A DNA stretch of 9,753 nt from Pseudothermotoga sp. (GTDB lineage Bacteria; Thermotogota; Thermotogae; Thermotogales; DSM-5069): NCBI GenBank assembly GCA_028276125.1, contig JAPYWY010000040.1, positions 1-9,753 of the forward strand, given 5' to 3'. Under the pieces are notes generated by a model, which ran no database searches, had not been told where the DNA came from, and was given only the letters and a program-made list of their open reading frames with translations. The translations under genes were made by a program, and so were the position numbers. Positions 5,599 to 9,753 of the stretch are shown one piece after another. Each line of letters starts with the position of its first letter. The stretch's first letter is position 1.

Positions 5599-7014
5599 GT
5601 GAGAGTCAGGTTCGCACCGAGTCCTACAGGCTTTCTTCACGTTGGAGGGGCAAGAACGGCCCTGTTCAATTACTTGTTCGCAAGGCACTTCAACGGTATC
5701 TTTGTCTTGAGGATCGAAGACACTGACATAGCACGCTCGGAGCGCATCTTCGAAAAGAACTTGATGGACTCGCTCCGATGGCTGAAAATCCAGTGGGATG
5801 AAGGGCCGGATGTTGGTGGGCCGTACGGTCCTTACAGACAGAGCGAAAGGCTCCACATATACAGAGAGTACGCTGAAAAACTGGTGAGAGAGAACAAGGC
5901 GTACAGGGTCTATGCATATCCTGAAGAGATAGAACAGCTAAGGGAAGAATTGCTCAGCAAGAACTTACCACCACACTACACTCGCGAGATGTTCGACCGT
6001 TTCGCCACAAAAGTGAGGATCAGAGAGTACGAAGAAAAGGGTATACAACCGGCCATCTACTTCTCGATGCCGAGAAAGACGATCGTTCACAACGATTTGA
6101 TAAAGGGTCAAGTCGTGTTCACCGAAGGTTCCGTCGGGGATTTTGCACTGTTGAGGAGCAACGGCATGCCAACGTACAACTTCGCCTGTGTTGTCGACGA
6201 CATGCTCATGAAGATCACGCACGTGATAAGGGGAGACGATCACTTACCGAACACGGTCAAACAGCTCGCGATCTACGAGGCCTTCGGTGTCGAGCCTCCA
6301 CAGATAGGTCACGTGTCGATGATCCTCGGCCCAGATGGTAAAAAGCTCAGCAAACGTCATGGTGCCACGTCCGTTGAGGAGTTCAGGGCCAGAGGATATT
6401 TACCAGAAGCAGTGGTGAACTATCTGGCTTTGCTCGGTTGGTCCCCACCTGATGCTCAGGAGATCATGTCCATGGAAGAAATGATCGAGAAGTTCTCCAT
6501 AGAGCGAGTGAGCAAGAATCCAGCCATATTCGATCCGGGAAAACTCAAATGGATGAACGGACACTACATCAGGAAATCACAAGTCAAAACGATCGTGGAA
6601 TTGCTCATCCCATACGTAGAATCGAAAGGATGGTCCTACAAGAGCAAAGAGTGGCTCGAGAACGTGTTTTTGTGTGTTCGAGATCGCATGCACACGCTCG
6701 AGGAATTCACGGATCTCGCGGACTTCTTCTTCGTCAGACCTGAAGTTACGTTGCAGACGGATGAAGCAATCCGAAGAGGCCTGCTTGAATGTGCAGCAAG
6801 ACTCGAACAAGCTGGTGAGTTGACTAAAGAAGGATTGGTCAACGTGTTCCGTGAAGTGATCAAAGGTTCGAAGCTGAACGCGAAAGATTTTTATATGAGT
6901 CTGAGGAGAGCCCTGACGGGAAAGAGCGAGGGCCCTGAGTTGATAGATGTTGTGACACTGCTGGGACGAGTTGAGACGGCAGCGAGGATCAGAAAGGCGC
7001 TGGGGGTAGGATGA
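5596..7014 (+). CDS. gltX: Glutamyl-tRNA synthetase
   Basis: This class I synthetase attaches glutamate to tRNA-Glu using ATP. It is 472 residues, normal for bacterial GluRS. The N-terminal Rossmann fold starts RVRFAPSPTGFLHVGGART, with the HIGH-type motif HVGG at 15-18. RIEDTD, the YRQSER stretch and TYNFACVVDD follow. The KMSKS-type loop is KLSKR at 250-254 in DGKKLSKRHGA. The alpha-helical anticodon-binding region fills the C-terminal third, ending with the bacterial GEGPELIDV-like pattern (KSEGPELIDVV). It reads closest to the T. maritima GluRS I remember as TM1351, including YAYPEEIE near 117-124. Thermotogae usually carry a second GluRS and lack GlnRS, making Gln-tRNA through GatCAB. 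Which tRNAs this copy charges cannot be settled here. It follows ogg by 12 bp, and its TGA overlaps the start of cysS. Confidence 0.97.
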   Translation: MVRVRFAPSPTGFLHVGGARTALFNYLFARHFNGIFVLRIEDTDIARSERIFEKNLMDSLRWLKIQWDEGPDVGGPYGPYRQSERLHIYREYAEKLVRENKAYRVYAYPEEIEQLREELLSKNLPPHYTREMFDRFATKVRIREYEEKGIQPAIYFSMPRKTIVHNDLIKGQVVFTEGSVGDFALLRSNGMPTYNFACVVDDMLMKITHVIRGDDHLPNTVKQLAIYEAFGVEPPQIGHVSMILGPDGKKLSKRHGATSVEEFRARGYLPEAVVNYLALLGWSPPDAQEIMSMEEMIEKFSIERVSKNPAIFDPGKLKWMNGHYIRKSQVKTIVELLIPYVESKGWSYKSKEWLENVFLCVRDRMHTLEEFTDLADFFFVRPEVTLQTDEAIRRGLLECAARLEQAGELTKEGLVNVFREVIKGSKLNAKDFYMSLRRALTGKSEGPELIDVVTLLGRVETAARIRKALGVG

Positions 7015-8408
7015 TGGTTCTGAAAAACACACTCACAGGGCGACTCGAGAAGTTCGAACCTCTCGAGGACAACGTCGTGCGAATGTACGTGTGTGGTCCA
7101 ACGGTGTACGGACTCATACACGTGGGCAACGCGAGGCCCATGATCGTCTTCGACGCCCTCAGGAGGTATTTCGAGTACAGGAACTACCGCGTGATAATGG
7201 TTCAGAACTTCACGGACATTGACGACAAGATCATAAACCGCGCCAACGAGTGGGGCGTCGACTTCAAGGATGTCGCAGAGACCTTCATCCAAGAATATTG
7301 GCGGGATGCGAGCGCGCTCGGCATCAGGGCAGCGAACTTCACCCCAAAGACGTCGGACTTCGTGCCTGAGATCATCGACGCCATAGAACAGTTGATAAAA
7401 AAAGGACACGCATACGTTGTGGACGGCGATGTGTACTTCGACGTGAAGAGTTTTCCGAAGTACGGGGAGCTGTCGCACAGAAGCTTGGATGAGATGATCG
7501 CAGGGGCAAGGGTCGAAGTGAACGAAAAGAAGAGATTCGCACTGGATTTCGCGTTGTGGAAGGCGGCCAAACCCAAGGAACCTGCGTGGGACAGCCCGTG
7601 GGGTAAAGGAAGACCAGGTTGGCACATCGAGTGCACAATCATGTCCACAAAACTCCTCGGTTCCACACTCGACATCCACGCTGGCGGAGAAGATCTCATC
7701 TTTCCACATCATGAGAACGAAAAGGCGCAGAGCGAAGCGTTGACAGGAAAGCCGTTCGTGAGATACTGGATCCACAACGCCTTGGTGCGTGTTTCGGGTG
7801 ACAAGATGAGCAAGTCCTTGGGCAACATATTCGTACTCAGAGAAGCTTTGAAGAAATTCGGAGCTGATGGCTTGAAGCTTTATTTTTTGTCCAAGCACTA
7901 CAGAAGTCCCATCGACTTCTCCATCGAGTCTCTCGAGGCGAGTGCAAAAGCAGCCAAGAGAATCCTCGAAAGCTTCAAGAGGTTTGAGTCTAACTTCACC
8001 TTCGTGCCTGTAGCGAAGAACGAGCCTTGGATGAACGAGCAAAGACAAAAGTTCATCGAAGCGTTGGACAACGATTTCAACACACCCGAAGCGATCGCAC
8101 AGATCTTTGAACTCGTAGCATTGCTGAACAGATACATGGACGAAGGCAACGAAGAGGATGCTCTGAGAGCTTACCAGTTGCTTCGAAGAGAGTTCTGCCC
8201 AGTGATGGGATTGTTCGAGGCAGGCACACGATCCGAAGAGACGGACGTGGATCCGTTCTTGCGTTTGATTCTCGACGTGCGCAGAGAGCTGAGGGAAAGA
8301 AAACTGTACGATCTGTCCGACTCGATCAGGGACAGGTTGAAGGCGCTCGGGGTAGAGGTGCGCGATACGCGCGAAGGCTCCACATATTCTTTCTCCAAGG
8401 AGGTATGA
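7014..8408 (+). CDS. cysS: Cysteinyl-tRNA synthetase
   Basis: This class I synthetase charges tRNA-Cys. Motifs are in order: MYVCGPTVYGLIHVGNARP with HVGN as the HIGH motif, NFTDIDDKII, GRPGWHIECT, HAGGEDLIFPHHENE, and KMSKS at 264-268. The zinc-site ligands Cys27, Cys207, His232 and Glu236 are all present. The C-terminal helical part holds FNTPEAIAQIFEL and the YDLSDSIRDRLKALGVEVRDT end typical of CysRS. Length is 464 residues, as usual. ATG 7014 is preferred over ATG 7011: GGGGG (7002-7006) then lies 7 nt upstream, and MVLKNTLTG aligns from residue 1 with remembered Thermotoga CysRS. Either way the start overlaps the gltX stop (ATGATG over TGA), indicating translational coupling. The last codons contain the glyA Shine-Dalgarno. 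Confidence 0.97.
   Translation: MVLKNTLTGRLEKFEPLEDNVVRMYVCGPTVYGLIHVGNARPMIVFDALRRYFEYRNYRVIMVQNFTDIDDKIINRANEWGVDFKDVAETFIQEYWRDASALGIRAANFTPKTSDFVPEIIDAIEQLIKKGHAYVVDGDVYFDVKSFPKYGELSHRSLDEMIAGARVEVNEKKRFALDFALWKAAKPKEPAWDSPWGKGRPGWHIECTIMSTKLLGSTLDIHAGGEDLIFPHHENEKAQSEALTGKPFVRYWIHNALVRVSGDKMSKSLGNIFVLREALKKFGADGLKLYFLSKHYRSPIDFSIESLEASAKAAKRILESFKRFESNFTFVPVAKNEPWMNEQRQKFIEALDNDFNTPEAIAQIFELVALLNRYMDEGNEEDALRAYQLLRREFCPVMGLFEAGTRSEETDVDPFLRLILDVRRELRERKLYDLSDSIRDRLKALGVEVRDTREGSTYSFSKEV
8397..8404 (+). promoter_or_regulatory. glyA: glyA Shine-Dalgarno inside the end of cysS
   Basis: AAGGAGGT encodes the last Lys-Glu codons of cysS and starts Val. Its GGAGG ends 8 nt before the glyA ATG at 8412. 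It is the strongest Shine-Dalgarno in the operon. An out-of-frame ATG at 8405 overlaps the cysS stop but leads nowhere useful. Confidence 0.85.
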
Positions 8409-8411
8409 GCG

Positions 8412-9686
8412 ATGTGGGAGCACGTGAAACTCGTAGATCCTGAAGTGTACGAAGTGATCGTGAACGAACTGAAGAGACAGGAATACGGGCTCGAGCTGAT
8501 CGCCTCTGAGAACTTCGTTTCCCCCGCCGTCATGGAGGCTATGGGCAGCGTGCTGACCAACAAGTACGCGGAGGGTTATCCGGGCAAACGTTACTACGGT
8601 GGTTGCGAGTGGGTCGATAAAGCAGAAGAATTGGCGAGAGAAAGAGTCAAACAGCTCTTCAAGGTGAAATACGCAAACGTTCAACCGCATTCTGGTTCGC
8701 AGGCGAACATGGCTGCGTACTTGGCTGTTGCCGAACCTGGAGACGTACTCATGGGCATGAGCCTTTCCCACGGTGGTCACTTGACTCACGGGGCGAACGT
8801 TAACTTTTCGGGGAAGTTTTTCAAGGTGGTCCAGTATGGCGTGGATCCAAAGACTGAGACGATAGACTACGATGCGGTGAGAAAGTTGGCTCTCGAACAC
8901 AAACCCAAGATCATCGTGGCTGGAGGGAGCGCCTATTCGCGAATAATAGACTTCAAAAAGTTCCGAGAGATCGCCGACGAGGTTGGCGCGTATCTGATAG
9001 TGGATATGGCACACTTTGCAGGTTTGGTCGCGGCAGGTTTGTATCCAAACCCTGCAGAATACGCGCACATAGTGACCTCGACCACGCACAAGACACTCAG
9101 AGGGCCCAGAGGAGGCCTCATACTGACGAACGATCCAGAACTGTACAAACAGATAAACAAGTGGGTTTTCCCAGGTACCCAAGGTGGACCACTCATGCAC
9201 GTGATCGCGGCGAAGGCTGTTTGCTTCAAGGAGGCACTGAGCCCGGGATTCGTTGAGTATCAGAAACAGATAGTGGCGAACGCGAAAGCTCTCGCCGAAG
9301 AGTTGTCCAGAATGGGTCTGAGGATCGTGTCAGGCGGAACGGACACGCATCTGATGTTGGTCGACTTGACCCCACTGAACGTGACCGGAAAGGCAGCAGA
9401 AAAGGCGTTGGAAAAATGTGGAATAACGGTGAACAAGAACACGATTCCAAACGAGACACGTCCTCCCTTCGTGGCCAGCGGTATACGCGTTGGCACACCG
9501 GCAGTCACGACGAGGGGTATGACTGAGACGGAGATGAAACAGATCGCACGCCTCATATACAGAGTCTTGGCGAGCATCACGGATGAAGAAGGCACTATAG
9601 CCGATCAGGTCCAGAGCGAAGTTCAAATGCAAGTCAAACAACTGTGTGAGAGGTTCCCTCTGTACGTCAACAAGGTAAGCTTTTGA
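8412..9686 (+). CDS. glyA: Serine hydroxymethyltransferase
   Basis: This PLP enzyme converts serine and tetrahydrofolate to glycine and 5,10-methylene-tetrahydrofolate in the cytoplasm, feeding one-carbon metabolism and glycine supply. It is 424 residues, normal for a bacterial SHMT. Visible motifs are ELIASENFVSPAV near 25-37, NKYAEGYPGKRYYGGCE near 50-66, VQPHSGSQANMA, MSLSHGGHLTHG, VDMAHFAGLVAAG, and the PLP-lysine segment TSTTHKTLRGPRGG with Lys227. NKNTIPNE and IRVGTPAVTTRGM follow near the C-terminus. The start is fixed by AAGGAGGT and by MWEHVKLVDPE matching the family N-terminus. It lies 3 bp after cysS and is the last gene of the ogg-gltX-cysS-glyA run. Its TGA directly abuts a probable gene tail on the - strand. 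Confidence 0.98.
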   Translation: MWEHVKLVDPEVYEVIVNELKRQEYGLELIASENFVSPAVMEAMGSVLTNKYAEGYPGKRYYGGCEWVDKAEELARERVKQLFKVKYANVQPHSGSQANMAAYLAVAEPGDVLMGMSLSHGGHLTHGANVNFSGKFFKVVQYGVDPKTETIDYDAVRKLALEHKPKIIVAGGSAYSRIIDFKKFREIADEVGAYLIVDMAHFAGLVAAGLYPNPAEYAHIVTSTTHKTLRGPRGGLILTNDPELYKQINKWVFPGTQGGPLMHVIAAKAVCFKEALSPGFVEYQKQIVANAKALAEELSRMGLRIVSGGTDTHLMLVDLTPLNVTGKAAEKALEKCGITVNKNTIPNETRPPFVASGIRVGTPAVTTRGMTETEMKQIARLIYRVLASITDEEGTIADQVQSEVQMQVKQLCERFPLYVNKVSF

Positions 9687-9752
9687 TCAAAGCATCTTAC
9701 GGGCGATCTTTGCATGAACCTTCGATTGAACTGAAAAGAGGCCCCATCTTGG
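9687..9752 (-). CDS. Probable 3' end of an unidentified gene, cut by window edge
   Basis: On the - strand one frame is open from the window edge to a TGA at 9689-9687, encoding 21 residues that end HAKIARKML. The basic composition (KVHAKIARK) looks like a protein C-terminus, and its stop sits right against the glyA stop, like the other tail-to-tail junctions in this window. Another - strand frame is also open across this short stretch, so chance cannot be excluded. No family is recognisable from so little sequence. Confidence 0.35.
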   Translation of the reverse strand, partial: PRWGLFSVQSKVHAKIARKML

Positions 9753-9753
9753 G

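Noticed and set aside
6891..9200. Very long (769-codon) open frame on the - strand across gltX end, cysS and glyA
   Set aside because: Its codons are exact complements of the cysS and glyA codons, which happen to share a frame. It stays open because TTA, CTA and TCA are rare in these genes. The translation is Cys/His/Val/Arg-rich and resembles no family.
9679..9693. Near-palindrome GCTTTTGATCAAAGC over the glyA stop as a bidirectional terminator
   Set aside because: Five-pair AT-rich stem and no T-tract after it in either direction.

Overview
This window looks like chromosomal DNA from a hyperthermophilic bacterium of the Thermotogae, most likely a Thermotoga or Pseudothermotoga relative. 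IF2, glutamyl-tRNA synthetase, cysteinyl-tRNA synthetase, serine hydroxymethyltransferase and the archaeal-type 8-oxoguanine glycosylase all read very close to what I remember of the Thermotoga maritima proteins. The coding sequence is rich in charged residues, and genes are packed with almost no spacer. No mobile element, CRISPR array, tRNA or rRNA was found. The assignment rests on recalled family sequences; no search was run.

Layout: (1) bases 1-1347, the 3' part of a cobalamin-binding-type radical SAM gene on the + strand, cut by the window edge. (2) 1331-2335, a double-SIS sugar-phosphate isomerase/deaminase-like gene on the - strand, whose tail overlaps gene 1 by 17 bp. (3) 2336-2455, a divergent promoter region. 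(4) 2456-4480, infB (translation initiation factor IF2), starting at a GTG. (5) 4487-4885, a Fur-superfamily regulator with PerR-like metal ligands on the - strand, tail-to-tail with infB. (6) 4886-4959, a 74-bp divergent promoter region. (7) 4960-9686, a tight + strand run of ogg (DNA glycosylase/lyase), gltX, cysS and glyA. (8) 9687-9752, probably the last codons of another - strand gene abutting glyA.

How the genes work together: gltX and cysS charge tRNAs and IF2 starts translation, so this is mainly a protein-synthesis neighbourhood. glyA supplies glycine and one-carbon units from serine. The glycosylase at the head of the run removes oxidised guanine from DNA. It is transcribed away from a peroxide-sensor-like repressor, a plausible oxidative-stress pairing placed in front of housekeeping genes.

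Points most worth a second look: the glycosylase has no ATG/GTG/TTG start in the right place and appears to begin at ATA (AUA). Both genes at the perR/ogg junction have a TATAAT box 5-6 nt before the Shine-Dalgarno, implying very short leaders. An imperfect hairpin could mask the ogg Shine-Dalgarno on longer transcripts. A 13-bp dyad overlaps the candidate infB -10. A start-stop ATG-TAG sits between the Shine-Dalgarno and the start of the SIS gene. I saw no convincing new multi-gene system; most of the window is conserved housekeeping content.
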